Below, piece after piece: positions 34,637-42,936 of a DNA stretch of 64,000 bases. Made by a program: the position numbers and the translations under genes. Every line of letters starts with the position of its first letter. Position 1 is the first letter of the stretch. The notes under the pieces are model-generated. The model did not search any database. It saw only the letters and a program-made list of their open reading frames with translations, and was not told where the DNA came from. Source of the DNA: Clostridiales bacterium (GTDB taxonomy: Bacteria; Bacillota; Clostridia; Oscillospirales; Oscillospiraceae); assembly GCA_004555655.1 (NCBI GenBank), contig SFHJ01000002.1, positions 1 to 64,000 on the forward strand, written 5' to 3'.

Positions 34637-35819
34637 AAAACTGAACAATCGCCCGGTCAACTTCCAGCCACCCCTTCCAGCCAAGATGCATCGTATCGCA
34701 CAAAAAAAACGGTTCGTATTCCATCGGTGTCAAATCCAGGAGCGTCACATTGTCGTATTGGGTTACGATTTCGCGCACGGCTTCATAATAGGCCGCGCGC
34801 TTCTCCGCCGTGAAGCCCGTATAGTCGTTCCAGCTGCCGTGCATCGGCACGTGCACAAACAAAACATCGAGTTCCTTGGCCCTGCACAGCTCCAGCAGGC
34901 AGCGCAGATCGTCATATTCCGGCGAGACGGCGTAGCTCAGATCCGCATCCCGGCCCTCAAACTGAGAGAGCTTGCGGCCGACATAGGTGCTGTAGTAGCC
35001 GTCGAGCATAAAAAAGTCGTTGTTCGTGGCCATCCGCTGCGCCTGAGAGAGCGCCGCTTCCAGCTCCGCGTCCCAGTCAATCTCCTGCGGCCCGGCCGCC
35101 TTCACATCGGAATACGCACGCATGATGCCTGCCGCTGTGGCCGCGTCCTTGGTATCGAGCAGCCACCGTGAGACAGCTGCATACGGGCGCAGAAGCGCCT
35201 GCGTCATCCCATGTTCTGCGGCCACGGCCTTTGTCAGAAGGCCCGCCGCCGTATATGCCTCCGGCGCTGCACCGTATTCGGCCCCATACTGTGCCATCAG
35301 CTGCTGCACGCGCAAAGACAGATACTGCTTGATTTCGTCCGGGATCGTGTCGTCGGCGAGCATGCGCAGCGCCTGCTGCCCGGAGAAATTTGCCATAAAG
35401 AGGTCGGGCGCGATACCGCCTTCGACATACGACTGCGGCGCGGTGATGAGCACGACCTTTTTCCCCCGCAGCGCCTCGCCCGATCCTGCAATGCTCAGCG
35501 CGTGCACCAGCGACTGGCACGAGCCGCGGCCGACGAGATCGACCTGAAAGCCGCAGCGCTTTTCCGCGAAGAAATTGGCCGGGTGCGTACAGATATCGGT
35601 CGTTTTCAGCTCGCTCGAGCCGAAGACGATCAGGCTGTCCGGCTCGGCCGCCGCAGCCGTGAGCAGATACTCGCCCGTGATCTTCTCCGTGACCTCGGGG
35701 TCAAGCCCCAGTGTGTCTGGATAGTCGCCCGCGGACGCATAGACGAGCGCCGTTGCGCCGCCGAGCAGCAGTGCCGCAAGCAAGAGCGCCAGAAGCGCCG
35801 TGCGAAGGCTTTTTTTCAT
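34623..35819 (-). CDS. dltD: D-alanyl transfer protein DltD
   Basis: 398 residues with an N-terminal membrane anchor (about 5-27). The SGNH-type motif FGSSEL (residues 66-71) holds the catalytic Ser, and the C-terminal CDTMHLGWKGW holds the Asp-x-x-His pair with the typical DltD tryptophans. It transfers D-Ala onto teichoic acid on the outer face of the membrane. Its start overlaps the dltC stop by four bases (ATGA). Confidence 0.93.
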   Translation of the reverse strand: MKKSLRTALLALLLAALLLGGATALVYASAGDYPDTLGLDPEVTEKITGEYLLTAAAAEPDSLIVFGSSELKTTDICTHPANFFAEKRCGFQVDLVGRGSCQSLVHALSIAGSGEALRGKKVVLITAPQSYVEGGIAPDLFMANFSGQQALRMLADDTIPDEIKQYLSLRVQQLMAQYGAEYGAAPEAYTAAGLLTKAVAAEHGMTQALLRPYAAVSRWLLDTKDAATAAGIMRAYSDVKAAGPQEIDWDAELEAALSQAQRMATNNDFFMLDGYYSTYVGRKLSQFEGRDADLSYAVSPEYDDLRCLLELCRAKELDVLFVHVPMHGSWNDYTGFTAEKRAAYYEAVREIVTQYDNVTLLDLTPMEYEPFFLCDTMHLGWKGWLEVDRAIVQFYGEN

Positions 35820-36043
35820 CGCGCCTGCTCTGCCAGCGCAGCGATCTTCTCGGGCGTGGAAATGGCGTCGCGGTCGAGCTCGGCCGCGTCAAGCGCGGCG
35901 CCCTGCTCCTCCAGCGCCACAAGCAGCTGCACAAGGCCGAAGGAGTCCAGCACACCCTCGGCAAAAAGCTCGGTGTCGGGCTGGATCTCGCCCTCGTCCG
36001 CGCCAGTGATCTCGTTCAGAATCTCAATGATGTTCTCAAGCAT
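35816..36043 (-). CDS. dltC: D-alanyl carrier protein DltC
   Basis: 75 residues. An acyl-carrier-like four-helix protein with the phosphopantetheine site Ser34 in GVLDSFGLVQ. It receives D-Ala from DltA and presents it to DltB. It lies 12 bases after dltB and is coupled to dltD. Confidence 0.95.
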   Translation of the reverse strand: MLENIIEILNEITGADEGEIQPDTELFAEGVLDSFGLVQLLVALEEQGAALDAAELDRDAISTPEKIAALAEQAR

Positions 36044-36055
36044 AGTATATTCTCC

Positions 36056-37195
36056 TTAAAAAAGTCTGCCGGAAAAGATCAGCAGGCCGAATCCAAACAG
36101 ATGGAACGTAATAACGGTCATGATTGCGCGCGGCACGGGTCTTTTTTTGAGCTTTTTAAAGCCCTTCCATTTGGTGTCGAGTACCTCGTTGGCGCTCATG
36201 AGAAGCCCATGATACACACCGTACACCAGATACGCAGGCGTCAGGCCGTGCCAGATGCCCATGAGCGTCATCGTGAGAAAATAGCCAAGATACGAGCTCG
36301 TGCGCTGGCTGCGGAACCACTTGCCGCGCAGCGCCGCCATGCAGAAGCGCGTATAGACGTAGTCGCGCAGCCAGCTCGAGAGCGAGATATGCCAGCGCGA
36401 CCAGAACTCCTTCATGTCGCAGGCAAGAAATGGCCGGTCAAAGTTCTCGGGCAGCTTCACACCCAGCACATACGCCGTGCCGATGGCCATGCGGCTGTAG
36501 CCGGCGAAGTTGAAGAACATATAGAACGTATAGCCGTAGAGGTAGCTCCACGTGGCAAGAAAGCCGTGCTCAGGCAGCTTTGCCAGCCAGAACTGCCAGA
36601 TGAGATTCGCAAAGACAAAGTTATACAGCGCGCCCGTCATCAGCTTCCACACGCCCGCCTGCAGCATGGTACAGTAATCCTCCGGGCTTCGTTCGGCGTG
36701 CAGGTCGGCCGCAAAGCGGCGGTAGCGGTCGATGGGTCCGGACGAGACGGACGGGAAAAAGAGCAGGAAATAGCCGAAATCCAGAAAATTCAGTTCTTTG
36801 ATGCGCCCGTCGTAGAGCTCAATCAGCACCTGCACTGCGCGGAAGCTCATATAGCTCACGCCGAGCAAGCTGAAAAACCGCAGCGGCGGCACAATCGCGC
36901 TGAGCTTGACAAGCATCAGCGGTGCGAGTGAAAAAAGCACGAACAGCCACAGCATCCAGCGCTTATGCCAGCGTTTTCGAACCGCGAGATAGCTGAAGCA
37001 CAGCCCGCTCTGCCAAAGCCAGAACACAGCCAGCGTAATAAGCGCCTTTGGCGAATCGAACGCGGTCAGCAGCATCAAAGCCGTGAGCGCAGCGCCCAAC
37101 ACGCGCAGGCCTTTGCCGCACAGGCCAAAAAACGCGGCCGGCAGCAGCAGCAAAATGAGAATCCCGAAAAAGAGCAGTCCCTGATACGGTGTCAT
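36056..37195 (-). CDS. dltB: D-alanyl-lipoteichoic acid acyltransferase DltB (MBOAT)
   Basis: 379 residues, multi-span MBOAT protein. Conserved elements are the SRWHISLSSWLRDYVY segment, the catalytic His in GIWHGLTPAY and a second HG near VYHGLLMS. The C-terminus (FGLLIFSGRLF) lacks the F-x-Y-x-x-F tail, in line with a separate DltX. It lies between dltA and dltC with 12-base gaps. It is clearly different from the second MBOAT at 29641-30981. Confidence 0.94.
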   Translation of the reverse strand: MTPYQGLLFFGILILLLLPAAFFGLCGKGLRVLGAALTALMLLTAFDSPKALITLAVFWLWQSGLCFSYLAVRKRWHKRWMLWLFVLFSLAPLMLVKLSAIVPPLRFFSLLGVSYMSFRAVQVLIELYDGRIKELNFLDFGYFLLFFPSVSSGPIDRYRRFAADLHAERSPEDYCTMLQAGVWKLMTGALYNFVFANLIWQFWLAKLPEHGFLATWSYLYGYTFYMFFNFAGYSRMAIGTAYVLGVKLPENFDRPFLACDMKEFWSRWHISLSSWLRDYVYTRFCMAALRGKWFRSQRTSSYLGYFLTMTLMGIWHGLTPAYLVYGVYHGLLMSANEVLDTKWKGFKKLKKRPVPRAIMTVITFHLFGFGLLIFSGRLF

Positions 37196-37207
37196 ACGCG
37201 CCTCCCG

Positions 37208-38710
37208 TCACAGCAGCGCAGCAAGCGATTTTTTATCGACCTTGCCGTTGGTATTGAGCGGAAACGCGTCCAGCGCGACAAATTTGCGCGGAACCATGTA
37301 AGACGGCAGCACGCCGGAAAGCGCGGCCCTGATCTTCTGTCCGCGCTTGAGCGCGCTCAGTCCGTCGGGGCTCTGCAGCAAAATAAACGCCGTGAGCGAG
37401 GTGACCTTGCCGTCCGTCATGACAGGCAGCACGGCCGCGCGCGCAATATTTTCCACCCGAGCGAGATTGTTTTCCACATCCTCGAGCTCCACGCGGAAGC
37501 CGTTGAGCTTCACCTGCGAGTCGAGCCTGCCGCAGTAATAGATGAGCCCGTCGAGCCTGTAGCACAGATCGCCCGTGTGATAGCCGCGCAGGCCGGTCTT
37601 TTCGTCAATAAAAAAGGATTTCGCATTGAGGTCTGGCCTGCCAAAATAGCCGGGGCTGACACTTTCTCCCAAAAGCAGCAGCTCGCCCGCCTCGCCGTCG
37701 GGCAGCGCCTCTCCGGATTCCGACACGATCCTGGCCGTGACGTTGGAAAATGCGTAACCGATGGGCGTGGGCCTGTCGCTTTGCAGCATATCGCGCGTCA
37801 TCTCAGCCGCCGTGACAAGGACGGTGGCCTCGGTCGGGCCGTAGGCGTTCAGAATGGGCACGCCCGGGAATCGCTCCATCATCTGCGCGGCGAGCTTTTT
37901 GGTCAGCACCTCGCCGCAGAAAACAAAGCGCTTCACATGCGGCAAAAGCGCGTTTGTAAACTGCTCGGACTGCACGCAGATCTCGGCCAGCGACGGCGTG
38001 GAGACCCAGACGTCAACATCTGACGCGCGCAGTGCGGCAAAGAGCTTCTTCGTATCGCCAAGCGTGGTCTTATCCACGGTATAGAGCGTCATCCCGCGGC
38101 TGAGCGCGTCATAGAGCGCACAGACGGACACGTCGAAGGAATAGGAGATCTCGTTGAGAAACCGCCCGCCGTCCACATCCAGATCAAACCAGGGCGCAAC
38201 CCCTTCGCGGAAGGCCGCGATGTTGCCGGCCGTGATCTGCACGCCCTTGGGCGTGCCGGTCGAGCCAGAGGTAAAGAGGATATAGGCCGTCTGCGCGGGC
38301 AAAACCCAGTTTTCGCGCGCGACAGGCTCTGCCGGCGCGGCAAGCACGGCTTCCAGCGCGTCAGCGTCCAGCACCACAGGCGCCCCGACACCCGCGCCCG
38401 CGAGGTCTATGACGAGCTTCGGCTGCACCTGCGCGGCGATCTGCCGCACACGCTCGGGCGGGAACGTCGTATCCACCGGCACATAGCCGCGCCCGGATTT
38501 GAGGCAGCCGAACATGCATGCCGGGATGGACAGTTCCTTGTGGCCGTAGATCATGACCGGCGTGCGGTCATCTGCCAGCGTATCCAGAAGATACCGCGCA
38601 AACGCATTCGAGCGGCGCTCAAGCGCAGCGAAGCTAAGGCTGTCATCGCCATAGACAATGGCCGTGCGCCCGGTCCGGGCATACTGCGCCAGTTTTTCCA
38701 GAATGAACAT
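37208..38710 (-). CDS. dltA: D-alanine--D-alanyl carrier protein ligase DltA
   Basis: 500 residues from the ATG at 38710, preceded by GGAGAAAACG; the frame runs further upstream but into the previous gene. An adenylate-forming enzyme with the AMP-binding P-loop LFTSGSTGTPKGV, the NAYGPTEAT motif, YHTGDL and a C-terminal lysine region (NTNGKVDKKSL). It activates D-Ala and loads DltC. It begins the dlt core of the operon, ten bases after a transglutaminase-like lipoprotein gene. Confidence 0.95.
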   Translation of the reverse strand: MFILEKLAQYARTGRTAIVYGDDSLSFAALERRSNAFARYLLDTLADDRTPVMIYGHKELSIPACMFGCLKSGRGYVPVDTTFPPERVRQIAAQVQPKLVIDLAGAGVGAPVVLDADALEAVLAAPAEPVARENWVLPAQTAYILFTSGSTGTPKGVQITAGNIAAFREGVAPWFDLDVDGGRFLNEISYSFDVSVCALYDALSRGMTLYTVDKTTLGDTKKLFAALRASDVDVWVSTPSLAEICVQSEQFTNALLPHVKRFVFCGEVLTKKLAAQMMERFPGVPILNAYGPTEATVLVTAAEMTRDMLQSDRPTPIGYAFSNVTARIVSESGEALPDGEAGELLLLGESVSPGYFGRPDLNAKSFFIDEKTGLRGYHTGDLCYRLDGLIYYCGRLDSQVKLNGFRVELEDVENNLARVENIARAAVLPVMTDGKVTSLTAFILLQSPDGLSALKRGQKIRAALSGVLPSYMVPRKFVALDAFPLNTNGKVDKKSLAALL

Positions 38711-38720
38711 CGTTTTCTCC

Positions 38721-39299
38721 TTACTTGCAGGCGGGGTATTGTTCCGCGTCCCAGCGGTGGGTTGACAGCAGGAACGCATCCGTCGCCATGCAGTAGCTTT
38801 CCATCGCATCTTCGGCATAGTAACGGCCGTAGAGCGGGTCAAGATGGCAGTATTTTCCGTCAATGCAGGCGATGACCCACGCGTGATCGACCCATTCAGA
38901 GCCGTCTTCGCGCAGGAACTGCCCCTCGACGATCACCGCTTCGCAGCCCATGCGCCGCAAAAGCACCGCCATGAGCGCCGCCTCGCCGTCGCACGCGCCG
39001 CGCCGCTTGGCAAGCACCTCGCCTGCCAGCTGCGCCGTCACTTCCTCTGTAAAGCCGTTGGACGTGTCAGCCGTGCTGGCGCGGTACTGAATCTCATTTG
39101 CCACCCAGTCATAGACCGCGCGGACATTGTCAGCCAGGCTGTTTTTGGATGCACAGACCCCCTGCAGAACGGCCAGCACCTGCCCGTCAAGCGCCGCGTC
39201 GCCGGTCGTCCCGCCCGCAGGCGCATACGGCTTCGGCGCGCACGCCGCGAGCACAAGCAGCAGCGTCAGCGCCAGAAGCACGCAAAGAAACTGTTTCAT
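38721..39299 (-). CDS. Short transglutaminase-like lipoprotein
   Basis: 192 residues from the ATG at 39299 (GGAGTGAGG upstream; a GTG at 39311 is less likely). The lipobox is VLAAC. After a short linker comes a compact transglutaminase-like core beginning TTGDAALDGQV, with Cys in KRRGACDGEAAL, His in WVDHAWVIA and Asp in HLDPLYG. It is the smallest of three such proteins in the operon and lacks the beta repeats and SLH domains of the others. It lies directly before dltA. Confidence 0.82.
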   Translation of the reverse strand: MKQFLCVLLALTLLLVLAACAPKPYAPAGGTTGDAALDGQVLAVLQGVCASKNSLADNVRAVYDWVANEIQYRASTADTSNGFTEEVTAQLAGEVLAKRRGACDGEAALMAVLLRRMGCEAVIVEGQFLREDGSEWVDHAWVIACIDGKYCHLDPLYGRYYAEDAMESYCMATDAFLLSTHRWDAEQYPACK

Positions 39300-39307
39300 A
39301 CGCTGCC

Positions 39308-39820
39308 TCACTCCGCACGGTGCTCGGCCGTGACCGCAATGGCCGCGACCTTACCATCGCGCATCAGGAAATACAGCGACGCCGGCAAATTCTCGCTCGC
39401 GGACGCGGGCAGCTCATAGCTCAGAATACTGCCCGTCTCGACGTAGCCGCCTCCATACTGCGCGGTCACGTCGGCCTTGCTTGCGCCGATCGTAATGCCC
39501 CTGGACGTCTTCACGTCCGCGCCCTCGCAGTAGAGCTCCATCAGGCGGTCATTCTCGCCGTCGGGATAGGTATAGAGCGTCACAGCGGCATAGGTATAGG
39601 TCTTGTCCATACCGGTATAGACGCAGGAAATCGCCTCGGCGTAGTCATACTCCTCACCCAGCGCAGCAAGAATATCGCTGACGGGTGTATCGGGCGTGAT
39701 CTCGGTCCCTGCAACCGTAAGGCTGAGATCCTCCTTTGAAAAGCCCGCGTCAGAGCCGCACGCGCACAGGCACGCGGCAAGCAGGCAGATGGTCAGAATC
39801 AGGCATACTCTCTTTTTCAT
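39308..39820 (-). CDS. Lipoprotein, paralog C of the operon family
   Basis: 170 residues from the ATG at 39820 (GGAGAA upstream). The lipobox is CLCAC. The mature part has two related halves: PVSDILAALGEEYDY with a later VTLYTYPDGEND, like paralogs A and B, and a second unit starting GITIGASKADVTAQYG. This two-unit layout resembles BLIP/OmlA-type domains. Function unknown; it is encoded 8 bases before the short transglutaminase-like lipoprotein. Confidence 0.75.
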   Translation of the reverse strand: MKKRVCLILTICLLAACLCACGSDAGFSKEDLSLTVAGTEITPDTPVSDILAALGEEYDYAEAISCVYTGMDKTYTYAAVTLYTYPDGENDRLMELYCEGADVKTSRGITIGASKADVTAQYGGGYVETGSILSYELPASASENLPASLYFLMRDGKVAAIAVTAEHRAE

Positions 39821-39831
39821 ATTCTTCTCCG

Positions 39832-40305
39832 TCACTCCGCGTCGATGACCGTCTCGGCGCTGCCGTCGGGTTCGCGGTAGGTAAAGACGATAAAGCCGTC
39901 ATATTCCAGAATGCCGTCGTCGCCGTCGCCCATGCAGGAGGCCTCATACGAGCTCGACACCGGCTCACCAATCGCGGCGATCATAGCGCTCACGTCCTGA
40001 TCGACAAACGCCAGCGCGTCATCCAGTGTGGGGCCGTCCGGCTGTTCCGGCGTTTCCGGCCCGGCCGGTTCTTCGGGTTCGGCGGGCACCTCCGGCTCAG
40101 CCGGTTCTTCGGGCGTTTCGGGCTCAGATACAGCTTCCGGCTGTTCGGGCTCCGCAGGAACGGCCTGCGGCTCGGGCGCTTCGGGCGCTTCCGCTTCGGC
40201 GGATACCGGCGCTGCGGGCGCTTCCTGCGCTTCCGGCGCGGCGGCGCAGGCCGTCAAAACGGTCAGCAGCAGGCACACGACTGCGATCATCCATACACGT
40301 TTCAT
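39832..40305 (-). CDS. Lipoprotein with Pro/Glu/Ala spacer, paralog B
   Basis: 157 residues. Lipobox VLTAC, then about 65 residues of Pro-Glu-Ala-rich low-complexity spacer (repeated EPEEPA-like units) that would hold the C-terminal domain away from the membrane through the wall. The last 60 residues (DVSAMIAAIGEP ... ASCMGDGDDGILEYDGF ... VFTYREPDG) align closely with paralog A. Length of the spacer may vary between strains because of its repeats. Confidence 0.78.
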   Translation of the reverse strand: MKRVWMIAVVCLLLTVLTACAAAPEAQEAPAAPVSAEAEAPEAPEPQAVPAEPEQPEAVSEPETPEEPAEPEVPAEPEEPAGPETPEQPDGPTLDDALAFVDQDVSAMIAAIGEPVSSSYEASCMGDGDDGILEYDGFIVFTYREPDGSAETVIDAE

Positions 40306-40325
40306 GCTTTTTTCTCCGTTTTCTC

Positions 40326-41876
40326 TCAGTTTTTATAGTATCGGCCCGGCGCGGTCTCATAGCTGACCTGATACGCGCTGTGCGTGGCATTGCTGATGCC
40401 CGCGCGCAGATTGTAATTTTCAATCTGCGGGTCGAACAGATACGTCTCTGCGTCCATCACGATCTCCACCCAGCCGTGCGCGATGGCGGTGGAGCTCCAC
40501 ACGTAGCCGCACGAGCCGACGATGGCCGTGGCCTCATAGCCTAGCGCACGGGCGAGGAAACAGAACGAGGCAGCAAAGTTATAGCAGTCGCCCTTGCCGG
40601 TTTCGAAGATCTTTCTGGCGTAGGCCGTCGCGTTTTCATACGGTATGGTTTTGACCGTGCGCGGCAGCGCTGCGTTGCGGCCGAGATATTTGAAACTGCG
40701 CACATAGTCGTAGCACGCGCGCAGCTTTTCCTCCTGCGTCATATCCTGCGTGGTGCACGCGGCAATGGCCTCAGCGACCTCCGCGTCGAGCGTTGCGTCG
40801 CCGGTGGTGTACGCGCCGTTTTCGTCAAAGAAGTAGTCGTAGCGGCGGGCGTTTTTCAAAATCGTACCGCCGGACGTGCAGAACACCACCTGATCGTCCA
40901 CCAGATGCAGCGCGTTGTCCGCGTAGATCTGCCCGTCATTTTCCGAAACGAGATACGTGAACCGGCCGACGGTGAAAAGACCCGGCTCGGTAAGGATGCT
41001 GCCGTCGTCGAGAAGATACTGCGCGTTGCCGCCCGCCATGTGGAGGCCCGGCGTAAGCGGGATGAAGAAGATGCTTTCGCCGTCCCAGCTTTCTGCGCCG
41101 TCAGATGCGGCAGAGCGGTGCTCCAGCGCGGCCTCCATGATATCGTAATATGCTTCCTGCTCCGGCGAGACATCGAGAAATACGCGCTCAGCAAGCGCAT
41201 CGATGGCCGCGGTGTCCGGCGTACGGCCCAGCGCGCGGTTCAAAATCTGCACCGCCTGCGCGCGCGTCACGTTCTGCTGCGCGTCGGCGTCCTTCTCCGT
41301 CCAGCCGAAGAGCGCGGCATAGCGCACCGCCGCGTCCGGCAGCACATCTGCGGCGCTGCCCTGCGGCAGGCGGCAGCCTGTGCCGCGGCAGATCGCAGCA
41401 GCAAACTCTGCGAGCGTAATGGCGTCATACGGCCGGAACGTGCCGTCCTCTTCACCCGGCAGCAGGTCTGCCGTCGCCATTACGCAGGAATAAAACCAGC
41501 TGTCTTGCGGTACGTCAGTAAACGCCGCCGTATGGCTGCCTGCCGTATCAAACACATACACCAAGATCTGCGCCGTCTCGGCGCGGGTGAGCTGGCGTTC
41601 CGGGAAAAAATACCCGTTCTGTCCGAACATGTACGCCGCATGCGTTTCATAGACCGGCTGCGGCTGCATGGCCGCGATCGGCTCCGGCTGCGCGTCCGCC
41701 TCCACTGCGGCGGTATCCGCCGCTTCGGCCGCGGCAGGCGCATCCGCTGCAACAGGCTCCTGCTGCAGCGCGTCCGGCGCGGGGTTCGGCGCAGTCTGCA
41801 CCGCGCAGCCTGCAAAGCAAAATGTGAGCAGCACGGCCGCAAGCGCCGGTGCAAAAAATCCAGTTTTCCCTCTCAA
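40326..41876 (-). CDS. SLH-repeat transglutaminase-like lipoprotein
   Basis: 516 residues. Signal peptide with lipobox (CFAGC), an Ala/Pro/Glu-rich linker, then three SLH-like repeats (about 80-225; LTRAETAQILVYVF, FTDVPQDSWFY, VTRAQAVQILNRAL) that bind secondary wall polymers. A beta-repeat region with DDGSI and ENDGQ turns follows, and then a transglutaminase-like core starting TTGDATLDAEV, with Cys (GKGDCYNFAA), His (AIAHGWVEI) and Asp (YLFDPQ). It is the first gene of the envelope operon, about 95 bases after the mapped promoter. Confidence 0.85.
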   Translation of the reverse strand: MRGKTGFFAPALAAVLLTFCFAGCAVQTAPNPAPDALQQEPVAADAPAAAEAADTAAVEADAQPEPIAAMQPQPVYETHAAYMFGQNGYFFPERQLTRAETAQILVYVFDTAGSHTAAFTDVPQDSWFYSCVMATADLLPGEEDGTFRPYDAITLAEFAAAICRGTGCRLPQGSAADVLPDAAVRYAALFGWTEKDADAQQNVTRAQAVQILNRALGRTPDTAAIDALAERVFLDVSPEQEAYYDIMEAALEHRSAASDGAESWDGESIFFIPLTPGLHMAGGNAQYLLDDGSILTEPGLFTVGRFTYLVSENDGQIYADNALHLVDDQVVFCTSGGTILKNARRYDYFFDENGAYTTGDATLDAEVAEAIAACTTQDMTQEEKLRACYDYVRSFKYLGRNAALPRTVKTIPYENATAYARKIFETGKGDCYNFAASFCFLARALGYEATAIVGSCGYVWSSTAIAHGWVEIVMDAETYLFDPQIENYNLRAGISNATHSAYQVSYETAPGRYYKN

Positions 41877-41978
41877 GTGAACACCACTCGTTTCCTCTTC
41901 TCCATGCCCAAATCCGGGAAATCTGCGACAAAGTCCGTCGGGATTCCCCTGCTTTCTGCATGTTTCATCCTCCGATAT

Positions 41979-42007
41979 AGTATATTACACGCAATCGGCT
42001 GAGTCAA
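41979..42007 (-). promoter_or_regulatory. Promoter of the 15-gene envelope operon
   Basis: On the minus strand: TTGACT (42002-42007), 17-bp spacer, TATACT (41979-41984). No other convincing promoter or intrinsic terminator was seen between here and 28.3 kb, where gaps are mostly under 25 bases. Confidence 0.75.
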
Positions 42008-42048
42008 GAGTTATGCTTTGCCGAAGAAAAGCCCAAAACGCAGCAGCT

Positions 42049-42073
42049 GCCCGCCGCGCACCGCGCGGCGGGC
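42049..42073 (-). terminator. Hairpin after the HAD hydrolase gene
   Basis: GCCCGCCGCGC / GCGCGGCGGGC with loop ACC. A T-rich run (TTTT) follows only after about nine bases on the minus strand, so termination strength is uncertain. Confidence 0.5.
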
Positions 42074-42108
42074 AAGCAGTCTTCAAAAAAAGGCAGATAC
42101 TATGGCGG

Positions 42109-42936
42109 TCACAGGCAGAAGCGCCGGATGGCGGCGGCCACGCCGCTTTCATCGCAGCTTCCGGTCACATAATCTGCCGCCTGTTTGGCCTCCGGACAGG
42201 CGTTTTCCATCGCCACGCCGACGCCCGCCGCGCGCAGCATGCTCAGATCGTTCAGTCCGTCGCCAATGGCCATCGTCTGGGAGATATCCAGCCCCAGATG
42301 CGCGGCCAGCTTTCTGAGCGCCTCGCCCTTGTTGGCGTCCGTACTGTTGATCTCAATATTATTGGGCACGGAGCTGGAGACACACAGGCCTTCAAACTGC
42401 CCGCCCAGCTGCCGGAGCAGCGTCAGGCGCAGCGCCGGATCTGTGAGAAAGAGCTGAATTTTCTGCACGTCGCGCCCTGTTTCCAGCAGATACGACTTCA
42501 AATCATCCACCGGCGTGCGCAGATTGCGGATCATCCGCAGATAATGTTCATCCGGGGCAAATGCATCCGCGCGGAGCTGCATCGCGCGCGTCATCCAGCC
42601 CCAGTTGTTCATATAGCAGTCGTAGATAACGGGCAGCGTGTCAAGATAGCGCATGATCTCAACCGCCAGCGGAAGTGGGATCTCCGCCCTGGCAATATCA
42701 GCGTCCTGGCGCACGTCATAGACCGCCGCGCCGTTGATGGTGATGGCATAGTGCAGATACGGCAGGCTGCGGATGATTTCGGGCATGCCGGAAAAAAAAC
42801 GGCCCGTGGTCGGCACGATCTCGATGCCGCGCGCCGCCGCGCACGCAAGCGCCTGCGCGTTCTGCTGCGTCAGCTGTTTGTCACTGTTTAAAAGCGTTCC
42901 GTCCAGATCGAGTGCGATCAGTCTGATGTCAGGCAT
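42109..42936 (-). CDS. Cof-type HAD family sugar phosphatase
   Basis: 275 residues from the ATG at 42936, which overlaps the end of gnd by 8 bases. HAD motifs: I ([13 protein letters not shown]), II (TTGRFF), and IV ([11 protein letters not shown]) with a C2-type cap between. It probably dephosphorylates a sugar phosphate. The overlap with gnd suggests a role in controlling pentose-phosphate or gluconate intermediates. Confidence 0.9.
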   Translation of the reverse strand: MPDIRLIALDLDGTLLNSDKQLTQQNAQALACAAARGIEIVPTTGRFFSGMPEIIRSLPYLHYAITINGAAVYDVRQDADIARAEIPLPLAVEIMRYLDTLPVIYDCYMNNWGWMTRAMQLRADAFAPDEHYLRMIRNLRTPVDDLKSYLLETGRDVQKIQLFLTDPALRLTLLRQLGGQFEGLCVSSSVPNNIEINSTDANKGEALRKLAAHLGLDISQTMAIGDGLNDLSMLRAAGVGVAMENACPEAKQAADYVTGSCDESGVAAAIRRFCL

